From: Macrotrachela quadricornifera
Taxonomy: Eukaryota > Rotifera > Eurotatoria > Philodinida > Philodinidae
Length of the DNA stretch: 64,000 nt
Assembly: GCA_022393335.1 (NCBI GenBank)
Contig: JAJEKB010021384.1
Coordinates: forward strand, 1,118,007-1,182,006
Direction of reading: 5' to 3'
Shown here: piece by piece, positions 38,341 to 51,800 of the stretch
How the letters are laid out: the number at the start of each line of letters is the position of its first letter
Numbering within the stretch: the first letter of the stretch is position 1
Notes under the pieces: generated by a model
What the model was told of the DNA's origin: nothing
What the model saw: the letters and a program-made list of their open reading frames with translations, nothing else
Database searches by the model: none
Program-made: the position numbers and the translations under genes

Positions 38341-38705
38341 AATTAAAATACTATTAACTTATTATGTTCTACAACATTTCTAAGCTTTTACTTACTGCCA
38401 AAAAAATTCGAATTGAAAATGGAATCTGATACTGACTGGTGATAGAATTTTTGTGGGACGAATGAAAACATTGTATAGCTGAAGAACTTATCACTTGCTA
38501 TTATTCCTACTAATGCTCATTCTAAAAAAAAATGGACGAATATTGTTTGAAATAACTTTTGACAGGAACGAAATAATTTTCATTATTCGAAAGACACTTA
38601 TTTAGTGCATCGATTCATATAAGATTCTTGAAATTGATTTAATAAATAACTAATGATCCATGGTTATCTTGAATAATTAGACTGTTGGTCTAATCAGATT
38701 TAGGA

Positions 38706-39423
38706 TGTTAAATAACCTTTACGCCTTCCTCTACAACTTAAATTATTAATGATATGACAAATGTATTTTATACTAAATTGAAAAGCGCCAAAAACCTGAT
38801 TTATTGGTACTAAATAGTAAAGGTTATATAGACCTTTTAGTATCAAATGTAAAGCATTTCTAGAAAAGTTATATTTTTAAGGTGGCATCAATTCAAAAAT
38901 GAAGTAACAGTTTTTTCTTGAATGTTTTTACAGGATTCGATAGAGCTCATCGATCTCGAAACGCCGCACATTTCAAAAGTACATTGAGCCATTATTTTGT
39001 GATAAGAAATTGAAAAAAACTACTGGAAAAATATCAAAAAATGCATCAATTCTTTTCATATGAAAAAAATGATGAACTTTTTGAAGTTTTCGAGTATTTT
39101 TTTCAATTTTCTATCACAAAATAATGGCTTAATGTTTTTTTGAAATGTGCAGCTTTTAAAGCTTGACGATCTCTATCGAACCATGTAAAAATATCCAAAA
39201 AAGTGTCACTTCATTTCTGAACTGATGCCATCTTAATTTTCTACACCAGAAAAAGTATAAAATTTCTACAAATGCCTTAAGTTTGGCATTAAAAGATCTA
39301 CATAACCTTTACTATTGAGTACCAATAACTCAAATTTTTGACGCTCTCCAATTTGGTATAAAACACATTTGTCATATCATTGATAATTTAAGTTGTAGAG
39401 GAAAGCGTAAATGTTAATTAACA
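38706..39423. mobile_element. Foldback element, ~335-base arms
   Basis: Left end TGTTAAATAACCTTTACGCC pairs with the inverse of the right end TGTTAATTAACATTTACGCT. The arms stay alignable to a centre near 39060 with scattered mismatches. No coding capacity. A related single arm is at 3792-4130. Confidence 0.75.
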
Positions 39424-41503
39424 CCCTTTAGAAGAAATCTTAAACTCTGAAAAGTGAATTAGAACCGCAAACGAATTATCTACAAATATACAAAAAAGCC
39501 GAAACTTCTGCCTCGATTCTTTTATATGTTATGGATCAAATACTAACATTATTTGATCGAGTTTTCCTCAGTTTTATCTTGCACAAATTATTTGTCATAT
39601 TATTTATTATTAAGAATGCTTTTGATAGTAACGGATCAATTGACAATATTTATTTCGTTATAGAAGAACTCTTTCGACTAAAATATTGTTGCTAACAATG
39701 GTACAATATTGCTTTCATCTGTTACTATTTAGTTAACTTGGAATATATACATCTAGAAATGTAAGCCGAAGGGTTGAACGGCGACGGCGGTGATTACATT
39801 TAAAATTGAAGTTTTCTTTTGAGAAAAAGAGATTTCTATTTATTTCAACCGTTGGTCATTACTTTTTCAACACAGCACACATTAGATAACTGAATTTTTT
39901 CCTATAACGCGTTAAGTATTTTTATGCCAACAAAAATAGTTTTCTTTAATTCATCAATAGTTTTTGTCAAGTAGCATGTCGATATACATATAAAAACAAC
40001 GATTACCGTAATTAGGATAGATCAACAAACTGATAATTGTATCGATAAGTAAGTCACAATTAAAAGAGTAGATTACAGCTCATGAACATTAAAATATATA
40101 CCTTTCGATTTCTTTTATTTTTATCACTATACGTTTTTATCTATTAACGTACTATAATCAATGATCAAAAGATTTTGGCACAAAAAAAGCCGGAAAATAA
40201 AGAAGTAACAAACACAATAAAATCCAACTTGCTCGAAATTAACTAGAAACAAAAAGGTGTTAGTACAATCCTTGACGGTATTAAAAATGTGAAACACAGT
40301 GTACTTATTCATACTAATTACTTCAAAGTCGTGCTTTTTGTATATTCGGATATATTTGGTCACTATTCTTTACTTTGCAGTATCGAACTTCAACTGGAAA
40401 ATACTTCAAAGATATTTTAACTAGATTTAGTTTATACAGGATCTTTCATAGCCCTTGAAGACGCATGCCATCATATGTGATAGATTCCAAACTGCATTTC
40501 TCATGCTGTATAATAGCCTCAAAAGTTATCTATCTCGATCTGTAATGCTATTCCAGGCTGTCGGTTACGGTCTGTGACAGTTCATAATGATTTGTACCCA
40601 GTGATGGTCTGTGGGCGAAAGGAGCGGGGGATGGGTTCAAAAATTTTACTTCTATACGCTTAAACACTCATTTTCGGATCGTCTTTCACAAAAACGACAA
40701 GGAAGTGGATGGTTGATATTTACGAAGAGAATATATCAACACATGAATGTATATATACAGGTAAGCATAGAAAGAACCACGTTTTTTCAAGCAATTTCCT
40801 ACCGATTTTCAAGTTTTGCAGTATCGTTCAGGATCAATCAATAATAAGTATTTGAAACTTCAAAACGTTCTGATGAAATCTATCACTTTGATATCTGATA
40901 ACGTTGCAAATATTAATGTGTGAAACTGGTATTCAGAAGCGACATATTCTAGTTAAATTTCTTTTTGTTTATTATTTTGCATGAACCAAAATCGCTTCGA
41001 AAAAGATTTTTTCAGCTCTGCCTCTCGTCCTTTAGAACTGTTGTTAAAAAGAACTTTTTAAATGAACATTAGAATATTCCTGACAAACATTCATTAGAAT
41101 ATTCATTACAAAATGAAGTATGTTGTTTTCATAAATTGTTATTCTCACTGGAATAGAAACTTATTATATGCATCCACTTCTTCATTTCGCTTCAGCAATT
41201 CATGAAAATTCATTTTTTTTAAATATTTGATATGCAATTATTCAAGCAATAAGTAATTTATCATTTTCTCTATTCTTTTTTCCTATTACTTGAATTCATT
41301 GCATTTTAGTTGTTATTTGTCTAAACGCGAGTTTACTACCAACTAATTAGTTGGGAGTATATTATCAGTGATAATACTGTCTCTAGACGCTTTTGATACC
41401 AAATTCTGTATAGAGAGTGAAGTATTAGATTAATAAGAAGGGTTTGTCGGTTTTTTTTAAATTTTCATTTTTATTTTTTTCTTTCAAGCATCAAACTAGT
41501 TTA
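39424..41503. other. No gene seen
   Basis: AT-rich intergenic sequence. The part at 40270-40700 has decayed similarity to 20850-21400 downstream of copy A. Reading frames here show no domain. Confidence 0.4.
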
Positions 41504-42527
41504 TCTATATATATAAAGAAGAAAGTTTGTCTGTTCGCTATGCATTCAGTCCCTGTACCAGCTAGCGTCACCAAACTTCCCATGGTACCTCCTCAGGCCC
41601 AGAGGAAGGTCATGGCGGGGTCACCCACCGAGGGTGTGGATAATGGGTATGGGTGGAATCTCACCCAGATAGTACTGTAATAGCTGACATTACCAAACTT
41701 TCCATAGTGCCTCCCCAGACGCAGAGGAAGGTCAGTGCGGGGTGATCCATCGAGGGTGTGGATCAAGTCTCACCCAGATAGTGCTGTATTAGCTAACTTT
41801 ACCAAATTTTCCATGGTGCTCCTCTGAGTTCTGAGGCATTTTCAAAGAGTGCTGTTACCATTAATAGGAGTAGGGAGGAGGTGTCTGGGTGAAATTTCAC
41901 TGAAATTCTATCGCAATAATCTTTGCGTCAATTTTCCAGAAATTTCGCGAATCTGTTAGGACTCTAAGATTAATTGTTTTTTTTCGAGGATTCTTTGGTT
42001 TAAATTTGAAAATTGGATGTTTCTAATTTATATATTTAAAGGAGAAAGTTTGTTTGCCTGTCTGTTTTTTATGCATTTGGACATCGCACGAGCTCAGGGT
42101 GCCAAACTTTTCATGGCATACTCTTAGGTCTCGAGGAAGGTCAAAATGGATCAGGATGACTGGCGAGAGGATTGGGCGGAAATTTCACAACAGGTTATGA
42201 TACATTACAATTTTCCCCAGTTTTTCAAAAACTTCGGGACGTATGCTGCCATTGTTAGAATATCCACCTATTAGTGCCAGTTTTTTTGCACCGGTATTGG
42301 TATAAAATATGGAAATACGCATGAATTAAGAGAAAGACTGTTACGCCCCCACACTATTCGCTGAATTATCCGATTTAAAAATGAACATAAGTGTATGCAT
42401 GGCGGGATATGTAGTAATAATAGATGAAAAGGTCTTAATCAAGCCTTCTATATATCTTCTGTCGTTTTCTGACATGATAAGTTTCCACTATGGAGATTTC
42501 CCGAGCAACGCCGGGTACTACCGCTAG
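41504..42527 (+). mobile_element. Non-autonomous Helitron-like element
   Basis: The 5' end TCTATATATATAAAG follows an A, and the 3' end CCGCTAG is followed by T, as expected for Helitron insertion between A and T. About 10 bases before the end is a hairpin in CCCGAGCAACGCCGGG. The 5' region continues GAAGAAAGTTTGTCTGTTCG, a familiar Helitron start. Inside are two or three diverged ~120-base repeats (ACCAAACTT...CACCCAGATAGT). A second 5'-like start, TCTAATTTATATATTTAAAG, lies at 42022. No Rep/helicase is encoded. The 3' end abuts the dead mariner gene. Confidence 0.8.
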
Positions 42528-42974
42528 TAATGATATATGCTCCATCACTATCTATGACTTGCCGTCAACGCTCTGGTAGAGAAATGATCCTGCGTTCGTA
42601 AACACTCAGAGATTTGTGACTGAAAAAGTCAAGCAAGTCCGTTTTAAGGTTGCTGTCGTCATCGAGCTTTTTCTCACGCAGATGATTGAAGAGAGATCAA
42701 AACAAGTGATAGTTAGTAGGAACCAAATCCGGTGAGTAAGGTAGATGGGGAATGGTAATTCATCTTAGCTTCAATATTTTTTTGTGGGTCAACTTTGTGA
42801 TGTGTGGCCTTGTGTTATCATGTAAACAGTAGACCCAAACTTGCTTGTCCTCGAGTTTTTGTGCAACATAATGCAATTACTGACAGTAGAGATCGATGAT
42901 GACGGTACATCCATCTGGTAGCAGGTTCCACTAAATAATTCCTTTAGCACCTGCCAACAAGGAAAGGTTCCGAT

Positions 42975-44305
42975 GTGTTGACTCAAGTTGACGGCTAATA
43001 TTATGTGGATTTGCTAGACTAAGTGCTCTAATACCAAGTACGGAAGAACCATCGACTGAGGCCTGTTCATTGAGAAGTGATAGTCAATACATTTGTTCAA
43101 TATATGGTCCACATATACATACAGTAAAAGAAAAAAAGATGTTTCTGGAATCCCAGAAAAGATTTTACAGATGTGGAAAAGCTTCCAAAGAAGTTCAAAG
43201 CCTGAAAAACATTCAAAAAAACTTAAAACCTTTTCTGAAGTTCCATATAATACAAGAGGTTTCTCAGGGTTTTTTTTAATGTTTTTCAGGCTTTGAACTT
43301 CTTTGGAAGCTTTTCCAAATCTGTAAAATCTTTTCTGGGATTTCAAAAACATCTTTTTTCTTTTACTGTACGTATATATGGACCATATACTAAACAAGTG
43401 TGTTGACTATAACTTCTAAATAAACAGGCCTCAGTCGATGATTCTTTCGTACTTGGTATTAGGGCATTTACAATGGAGGTGTTTGCATTGTCAGCAAGAA
43501 AAATGGTACATATTCGGGCCAAATGAAAGGTCTCTCAGCCAAACTAATAAGGTTAAAATATTAGCTGCCATTGATTTGTCCAGAGGCAGATGTTTACATT
43601 TTAAATTTAGGTATAAAAATGAATCAAGAAAGGTTTTCTCTATTATTATAAGGGCAAAGCATAGTGTTATTCGGGCCGATTATAGGGTTTGTTGGGTCTC
43701 TTTTTCATATGGCCCAAACAACATCATGTTTTATCCTTGCAATAGTACAATGCATTTTTCCTATAGTTCATGGAAACACCATTTTCTATAAACCACTAGA
43801 AAAATTTACTCTACTATTGTAAGAATAAAACATGATGTTGTTCGGGCCATATGAAAGAGGCACCCTATAAACCGTATAATCGATCCAGACAACACTATGT
43901 TTTGTTTCTATAATAATGGAGTAAATTCTTCTAGTGGTTTGTAGAAAATGGTGTTTTCATGAACTATAGAAAAAATTCACTCTACTATTGTAAGGATAAA
44001 ACATGATATTGTTCGGGCCATATGGAAGAGAGACCCAACAAACCCTATAATCGGCCCAAATAACACTATGCTTTGCCCTTATAATAATAGAGAAAACCTT
44101 TCTTGATTCATTTTTATACCTAAATTTAAAATTTAAAAATCTCCCTCGAGACAAGCCAGTGGCAGCTAATATTTTAACCTTGTTAGTTTGGCAGCGAGAC
44201 TTCATTTGGTCCGAATATATGCCATTTTTCTTGCTGACAGTACAAACACCTCCATTGTTAGTATAGCAAATCCACATACTATCAACCTTGAACTCGAGTC
44301 AACAC
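42975..44305. mobile_element. Long foldback inserted in the mariner gene
   Basis: Outer inverted ends GTGTTGACTCAAGTT (left) and AACTCGAGTCAACAC (right), then ATGTGGATTTGCTAGACTAA against its inverse near 44260-44280. Arms continue through CAATGGAGGTGTTTG and the long block 43470-43850 against 43870-44262. Within the arms, motifs like CAACACTATGTTTTG and AATAGTGGAG recur, related to the tandem units in the channel introns. The left arm is interrupted by a second foldback. Confidence 0.8.
43022..43468. mobile_element. Inner foldback inserted at a TA inside the outer foldback
   Basis: The left end AGTGCTCTAATACCAAGTAC and the inverse of the right end AATGCCCTAATACCAAGTAC pair; arms of about 190 bases flank a short centre near 43240. 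TA dinucleotides flank it (43020-43021, 43469-43470). Removing it with one TA restores continuity with the uninterrupted right arm of the outer foldback (CTATACTAACAATGG). Tc1/mariner-type insertion is inferred. Confidence 0.8.
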
Positions 44306-44854
44306 TTCAGGGTCATCCCTTGTAAGACATTGGTGCTTGTGGATATAATTAATAGACAAAATCCACTTTTCATTACCAATAATGAGATTGCGAAGCCATT
44401 CATAGTCATGATGAGATGTTGATAAATCCATGCAAACATCAAGTTTGTATTGAAGCTGATGGATCGATAGTTCATGGGGTATCAAAACCCCGTATTTCCA
44501 CATCTTTCCTAATTCGTTCAGGTATATTTCCACCGTGGTATGAGAGCATCCAAGTTGCTCTACTAAACAGCGTGTCAGCAATCAAAGATCGTCTTCAATA
44601 AATTATTTTATCCGATCCAAATCTACCTTGATCGGTCTTTCAAAGCGAGATTAATCGTCCAACTTGAAATTCCCATTGTTGAACCGATTGAACCAACGCT
44701 ATGCCGTACATGTGGAGATAGTATTCTGGCCCATTGTCCTGCATATGTTGTCCCTTGCTTCCGTTGCTTTATGGTCCAGAAAGAATTTATGAAATAAAAG
44801 CACTCGAATCTCCCTCCAAGACATAGTTATTTCTCTTTCACAATCGATATCCAT

Positions 44855-45865
44855 ATCGATAGCTATTCACATTTCCTTTATATATCCTTCTTATACAAAC
44901 TCTCAGAAAATTCTCGAACGTTCTATGAAAACTTTAAAAAAACGACATTGGCGTATACGAAAAGCCCAGTAGTCCTATGCAGAAACAGATTTTTTTTTGA
45001 TCATAAGATCGGATTAGTTTTGTTCTTTGTGTTTTTCAGAAAATATGTATTTTGAAATCTGAGCTATTTGTGCTGTATATCTGTTTATGAGTCTGTCAAT
45101 ATTGGTGATTCATTTTCTTGAGGGTTTAAACTTGCTATTGCTCAAGAAACTGATCTAATTAGTTACATACGTAGACCAACTTCACAAAAAAATCAATCTC
45201 TGAGAATAGAGTTTCCATATTCCTACGCACTATCTATTACTATTTCTCCGGAATCTCACAAAACTTAATCTTAAATAGTTAGTAAAGTCATCTCTCTGGC
45301 CAAAGTGAGACTATCTCACGAATTAGAGCACTGCGAAACAAATCTCTTCTAAACCTTTGTATTATGTATGGGATGTACGATGCATAGTTGCTAATAGTCA
45401 ATACTCTGTATTATCGCAAGGAAATGTGATAGAGACCGTTAGATCCAGAATTTTCCGACTCGGATCTGAATTAGGGTTTTCAACATTTTCTTTGTGTTTT
45501 CAAGAAAGCTTTTTCTATATTGGAATCTGATGATCATTTCGCAAATATAACTTTCTTTTTTTTCGTTTATATTTATTGATGACTAGCACACTCAATTTCT
45601 TCTGACTAAAATAAGTAGAAATAGATGAACTATTTTTTAACTAAACGAATAGCTACTTTCTGAGAATTTTACCAACTTATCCCATTGTTCACATTCTGGC
45701 ATGATTTTTAGACCTAAAGTGTTGTTTCACAGAGAAATTACACATATTTGACTGTGTGCCATCTAAATTTCAAGAAAATCCAAAGAAGCAAGTTATTATA
45801 ACAGACATCATAATCACAAATATTGGAAGTACATAACAAGGAATTCATAAATATAAACAAATACA
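44855..45865. other. No gene seen; presumed promoter region of the next gene
   Basis: AT-rich sequence between the mariner remnant and the start codon of the large membrane-protein gene. No motif recognised. Confidence 0.4.
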
Positions 45866-48800
45866 ATGAGCGCAAAAACTTGCATTTATTGGTGTCGCGA
45901 GTGGATAAAAAATTATAATTTGTTTGTACCGGACGAAGATGGTTATGATGATGACACTGATGAGATAAAAGATCCGACAACTACGATTAGACATCAACAA
46001 TATGCCACTTGGCTTTATATCATTTTTCTTTTAAGTAAGTCGGTATAGCTGAACTCTTAATGGGTTTAAACGAATTATCTTGAAAACTAGATTAGTCGCA
46101 ATTAAATTCAAAAGAAATAACCGGGACAGATACTGTTCATCGGTTGAATAAATCGAAAGGTGAACCGTTAAAGATATCGTTTAATTTTGATGCGAGTACA
46201 ATCTGGACTAATTTTTTCGAAACCGATCTCAGTGACTAAAAATAATAAAAGCACCAGAAAAACTTATTAACATCATAAAATCATGGCTAAATAGGTTTGA
46301 TCTAGCACATCTCTAATGAATAATCTTCTCATAACAAACGACTATAATCACAAGCGTATTTCTCTGGTTGTAAGAAAGACCTGTTCACCTCACTCTCATC
46401 CTCACTCTACACAATACATTAATTCTTTTATTGTTTCACTCTTGTTTCTAGTATTTCTTTATGTTCTCTTCGTCATCGTGTTGATAAGTCCACAAACACA
46501 AACAGTTACTGTTTCAAATATCACTCCAACTCTATTCGATCAACTCTTTCTTGAACATGGTGAAACACTATCATGTCCATGCTCAACAATTAATTTTCTT
46601 TATCAATCTTTTGTCAATATTACTCTCTCATATCATCCAGTATGTTCGAGTGTTTTTGTCAGTAGACAATGGATTGAAGCACTCTATCATCCACAAGCAA
46701 GTGCATTCTTAGTGACAGATTTTCGGAAGACAGCTAAATCTCAAGTGAGTAATTATTTTATTTTAGTGATATACATTTAAGCTAAAACGATAAATACTAT
46801 TTTTTATATAGTCCTAGACTCATGTTCTAGCTTTGTGAATATGCTAAAGTTTTGATAAATTTATTCCATTGTTATTATGGTTTTGCCGTAGATAGGATCC
46901 GACAAAACGACACCCAAAGCTTTTCTCGTTATATCATTGACACTCGAGGCTGAGTTAGTAAGCTCATATTAATTATTTTTTAATACGCTTGTGGACACTA
47001 GTTGCACCACAATTCGTCAGTTTGAATGTATTAGTTTATACTTGAACCTAGAATACATTTTGAACCGGGCCGGGTTTGTCAGTAAAAGTCAGAGATGTGT
47101 GGAGTAGCAATTTTTGATTTCCCGCGGGAACCGCCTCGTGAAGTTTGCTAACCCCGTCCCGCCCGTCCTCGTAGGTAATTTCATTCATTTCCTCCCCGCC
47201 CGTATTAACCCGTGGATATTTTGGTTAATAATCGACTTTTTCTTTAGTAGTTTATTCTATATAAATAATTTATTTATCACAATAATATGTTTATCATAAG
47301 AAAAAATATAAGACAATGTTTTAGTTTAAGTTTTTAAATAAGCAGCAGCAGATCGAACTACATAGGGTGATCAAAAAGTTCTCGAAACTGTTCAGAGATT
47401 CCTTCTAAGAAGCTTTGAGAAATATCTTTTTGCATAGTCTGATAGAGAAAAATATTCTCTACCTTTCTATGCTATTTGATCCTACTTCAATCACTGTCAC
47501 GATGATAAAACTTTAATAAGAACGTTTGTTTTTCGTGCCTCACGGTTACGGAAATCTAAGCGAGTTTAAGTGGGTATTTTTTGAATAATTTTTGATAGGA
47601 ACAAGATTGAGACCTGCGGTTTTCACCGTTCGAAAGAGCAGACGAAGATGCATCGAACTGTTTAATAAACGTTCTTCTACCCCGTTCTCTGTCCGCTGGT
47701 AAATGAGTTTTCCGAATGTTGAAAAGACACTGTATTTTTAAAAATACAGTTTTTACAGAAATTGTTAGAAAAATCACTTTGAACTTGTAGTAGAATGACT
47801 GTAACTTCTAAATAATTTATCCTGAACATCAAAATAGTGTGTACCTTTCTAAATGTTCCATGAATAGTTCGAGATTGCGTCTTGAAAATCGGAAACTTGA
47901 GGTGAACATCTCACGGGGTAGCCTTTTTCAAAGAGGTCAATTGAAACTCTTTGAAAAGTTAAGTTTAACTAATTATGGTGTATGATTCGATGCATCTTCA
48001 TCTGCTCTTTCGAACGGTGAAAACCGCATGTCTCTATCTTGTTCCTACCAAAAGTTATTCAAAAAATATCTGCTGAATGACAATTGTTGTAACCGGCAGA
48101 CATGAAAAAAACACAGCTTTATTGAAGTTTTATTATGGTGACAGTAATTGAAGTAGGATCAAATAGCACAGAAAAGTAGAGAATTTTTTTCTCTATCAGA
48201 CTGTGCAAAAAGATATTTCTCAAAGTTTCTTAGAAGAAATCTCTGAACAGTTCCGAGAACTTTTTGATCATCCTATGTAGTATCATATCGTTCATTAATG
48301 ATGGATTAAGGTTACTTCTCCTTTAAGATATCATAACACCAGCTGAACTGAATTCACGTCCGATTGTACACGAACAAGCTGGAATACAAAATACTTTTTT
48401 TGCCAATATAGATAAATCGGACAATAAACTTGTCTGATCTTTCCAAAAAATAAGGGGATTATCATTCTCATATATGAAATATGTGCATTTTGTTAACTTC
48501 ACGAAGAAAAAATAAATGGAGGCCAAAGGAAAAAGTGCTGGGACTCAGTACCCTGGCATCTCAGCATCTGCTCGACACCTCGGCACCCAATCAGCACCTA
48601 GTTAGCACCCGCAGCGCATTTAACTATGAGCCTCTTCGGCATCTTTAACAAGTTTTTCGCTATTTCAACTACTTTTTCAGCACCTTGTGATGAAATTTAA
48701 AGAACAGAATCAAGTAGTCATATTTTACTACAAGATGCTGAGAAAAGCAGTTAAAATAATGGAAAAGTCGTTGAAGGCGTCGAAGATGCTCATAGTGAAA

Positions 48801-51800
48801 TGCGCTGCGGGTACTGACTAGGTGCTGATTAGGTGCCGAGCAGGTGCTGAGATGCTGGGTGCTAACACTTTCCCCCTTAACTAATGAAAAAGACAAAGAA
48901 TGAACCGGCTTATTGTGATAGGTCCAGAACGATGAACCAATCGATGTATTTGAAATCACATTCGTAAAATAACGGTATTTGTCAATTATTTCCAACGGTC
49001 TCTATTTTGCCACGAAAAAATTCTTTCCTCACTCGCCCGTGCGCCTTCAACACCCGTGTACCGCTCGTCCCGAGCAAATGTCTCAAAAAATCTCCCTGTC
49101 CGACCGCCGTCACGTGGTTCTGGGTCTCAAAACCCATGACCTGCACATCTCAGGTGGAAATTTCGAGCATGTTCAATTAAAACCGACCTGTTAAATTTGA
49201 ATGGAGTATCTAGTCATCAATGTTTTCTCATGAAAACGAAATTCTAATTTTGAAAATCTTTGTTATTGATGTCCTCATTGAAAGATATTCATAAACTTAA
49301 TCAAATCTATTTAAATAGATTTTGTTGTTCAGAGATATATATAAATTGAAAAGAACGATTATGTATGCTTTTTTCGTTTAATATTAGTTTGAACTTCTAT
49401 CTGCTCTTTGTTCGGTATCAAAAACCACGGCTTCACAATCGTTATCCAATATTGGTAATGGTCATTTTGTCAGTACTCTTCTTCTTGGAAAAGAAGAAGT
49501 TCAATCTCAAGTGTTTGCAACCATTGAGTCCATCAAAATATCGGCATCTATTCAAGTGACTTCGCTTGTCAAACTCATCGAAGTAATGTTTCGGTCAAAC
49601 ACATTAGTTTCTGCTCTTAATACCAATACGATGATTAAAGTAAACAACTATCCGGATCATAATAACGAAATAAATATGTATTCAACAAATTATGTGAACC
49701 CCAGCCCTGTTACAGTCAATGACGTTCAAGGGATAAGATGCGCACACAAGAGTTCAGTTGCTCCAGCTGCCTTCTATGCAATGCCACTTGAAGAATGTGC
49801 AGATAAACGTTACTATTGGCCTATAGAACTTGGTGTTAGTTCCTATTATCCTAATGCTTCAGCAACGATTGATGGATTTTATGGAGGATGTACTCCACTT
49901 GATGCTGTCTTCGCAAGTACACTTGATTGTTTGTACAATGTTAAATGTCTTCAAATTTTGGCGAAATACTTCCCAGGTCTCAACAAGGTATTTGTCGTTT
50001 AATTTGTCATATACAAGAACAAATCTTTATCTTTAGACAAATTTCAAATCGATCAATTCTCTTTCATCTTCAAATTGGCAAAATGTTCGTTTGAATGAAA
50101 GTCTTGCTAATCTATTTATTGAAGAATGGTCAACATCAATCAACTATATCAATTATTTTCATGAATGTGCTCCTTCATTCTGCTCATATTCTAGAATAGA
50201 TCGGACTAATTTTTCTGAATCTATCAGTCTTTTACTCAGTCTTTATGGTAGCTTAACTTGTATACTTCGATTAGTTGCACCATTATTGGTTAATATTGTC
50301 TCGAAATTCAAAAGCCGACCGATCAATATCAATGTTAAGTTAAGTATGTATTGTTCAGAATAAAAGTAGTCCTATTTTAATCACATGATATTTTTATTTT
50401 CTAGAATGTTGTTCGACATCTATTCGAAAACTGATTCGATGGTTAAAAAAGTTAAATATTTTCAAATCAGCAGATAATCGAACAGAAGATGGTATCCAGC
50501 AACAGCGTATCATGACGCGCGTCTTTTTTGTTTTACTCGCAAGTATGCATTTTCTTTCAAATTTTGATCATATAATGTCATCAGGAAAATATTTCATCTA
50601 AACTTATAAGCATTCGTGTTCATGAATATTCACTTTCGAGATATAGTAAAGTCTATATTAAAAAAAATAGTCTTTGCATACCGCAGCACTTAAAAATGTT
50701 CTCTTGATTGTTTTAGTCTATCGTCTCATTTTTTTTGTGAAATAGAACGAAAACTGATCTATGAATGTATTTATTTTATTAATTGTAGTCTCTACTATAA
50801 TATTTGTTCTATTTACTTGGCTGAAAACTGAAGATGTTTCAAAAAGAGTTGATAATCCATCATTAATAAAATACAAAAACTTGCAAGAATTATATCCAAA
50901 TACACTTCAATGTCCTTGTTCTACGATGACAATGACTTATGATCAATTTGTTTCATTATCACCTAGATTTCATCAAATTTGCTCTAGTGATTTACTTAGT
51001 GATTCATGGATGACAATTCTTTTGACTAATCAGGTGAACTTTGACCCGACAACATGGTTAAATGTAGCTCCTCGATACTTTGGACTTTTGTCAAATCTCT
51101 GTAATTTAGCTAATCGGACGGCTAATGACAGTGTTCATCAATTTCTTACACAAACTATGGTCAGTTCACATGTTCTTATTGAAGATGATTTCAATATGCA
51201 GTTAAATACAACTATCACTCAATTTATTCAATCAATTCCAATCAGGTTTAATCTTCTGATTGATACAATACGTATATTCATTCGAGTTGATCAACCTTTA
51301 ACAATATCTGATTACACACAATTATTCATCGATAATAATACTTTAACAAGTGGAACTCAAAATGCACAGCAAGTATGTTCTCCTTCGCTGATTTTCTATA
51401 ATAATCAGATGCTTCTTTTCTTAACGCATTACATTTCATGTAGCCTACTGGTGGGCTACGCTATAGTTTAATGAGAAACTGTATAGAAAAACATTTTTTT
51501 GTTTTGTTTTTTTCTTAAGTAGGAGCTTAAATAAAAGGAGTCAACTGTGTTATCTTTAGTACTTTATTTGAGTTATTTACTCCATATAGGATCATGCTTA
51601 TCATTAAAACACTTCAGACAAAAAATTCTCACAGACAAGACAGAAAGTTTTTACTTTCTTTGCTGTCGCACGGCTGCCTTCTCTTGACTGTTAGGCTCGT
51701 CTCTTCGCACAGCAGCTAGTGCACCGTCTGCCGACATGGCGCGTAGATCCCTCTTTTTCTTTGAGGCCATGATCAACGAGTTTTTACTTCGAATGACTTG

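Larger units (their letters stand above)
29206..38513 (+). repeat. Segmental duplication, copy B
   Basis: Direct repeat of 9993-17253, lengthened by insertions at 31663-33095 and about 35903-37373. Shared landmarks include the run TAGTAGATCTGAAAATTTCT near the left edge, the whole upstream region and all three exons. The match ends near CACTTGCTATTAT at about 38500, with only decayed similarity beyond. Confidence 0.9.
42529..44854 (-). pseudogene. Mariner transposase (SETMAR-like branch), dead and split
   Basis: From 44854 (minus) the N-terminal part reads through helix-turn-helix segments (FFLDHKATEARDNIC, RWFNRFNNGNFKLDD), with in-frame stops. The middle piece, 44581-44282, has EQLGCSHTTVEIYLNELGK, WKYGVLIPHELS and GNEKWIL, where N replaces the first catalytic Asp (GDEKW in relatives). 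The C-terminal piece, about 42850-42529, has HDNTRPH and PYSPDLVPTNYHLF and ends near a YII block, also with stops. Pieces two and three are separated by an inserted foldback at 42975-44305. The family uses a DD34D catalytic triad for TA-targeted transposition. Clearly inactive. Confidence 0.88.
47090..49153. mobile_element. Possible hAT element filling intron 2 of the giant gene
   Basis: The left CAGAGATGTGTGGAG and the inverse of the right CTGAGATGTGCAGGTC resemble the CAGAGATG family also seen at 27332. GC-rich CCCGCGGGAACC and CCCGTCCCGCCCG sequence lies just inside. Flanks GTAAAAGT and GTGGAAAT agree in only 5 of 8 positions. Inside are a hAT transposase fragment, a TA-flanked foldback and another inverted-repeat block, so it may be an old nested composite. 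Confidence 0.45.

Noticed and set aside
43438..44277. Two similar frames of 117 and 106 codons on opposite strands
   Set aside because: They are inverted arms of the same foldback; the frames show no known domain.
49365..49559. 64-codon frame overlapping exon 3 of the giant gene
   Set aside because: The other frame continues the conserved unit sequence (FELLSALC...) in phase with exon 2, so this one is a shadow.
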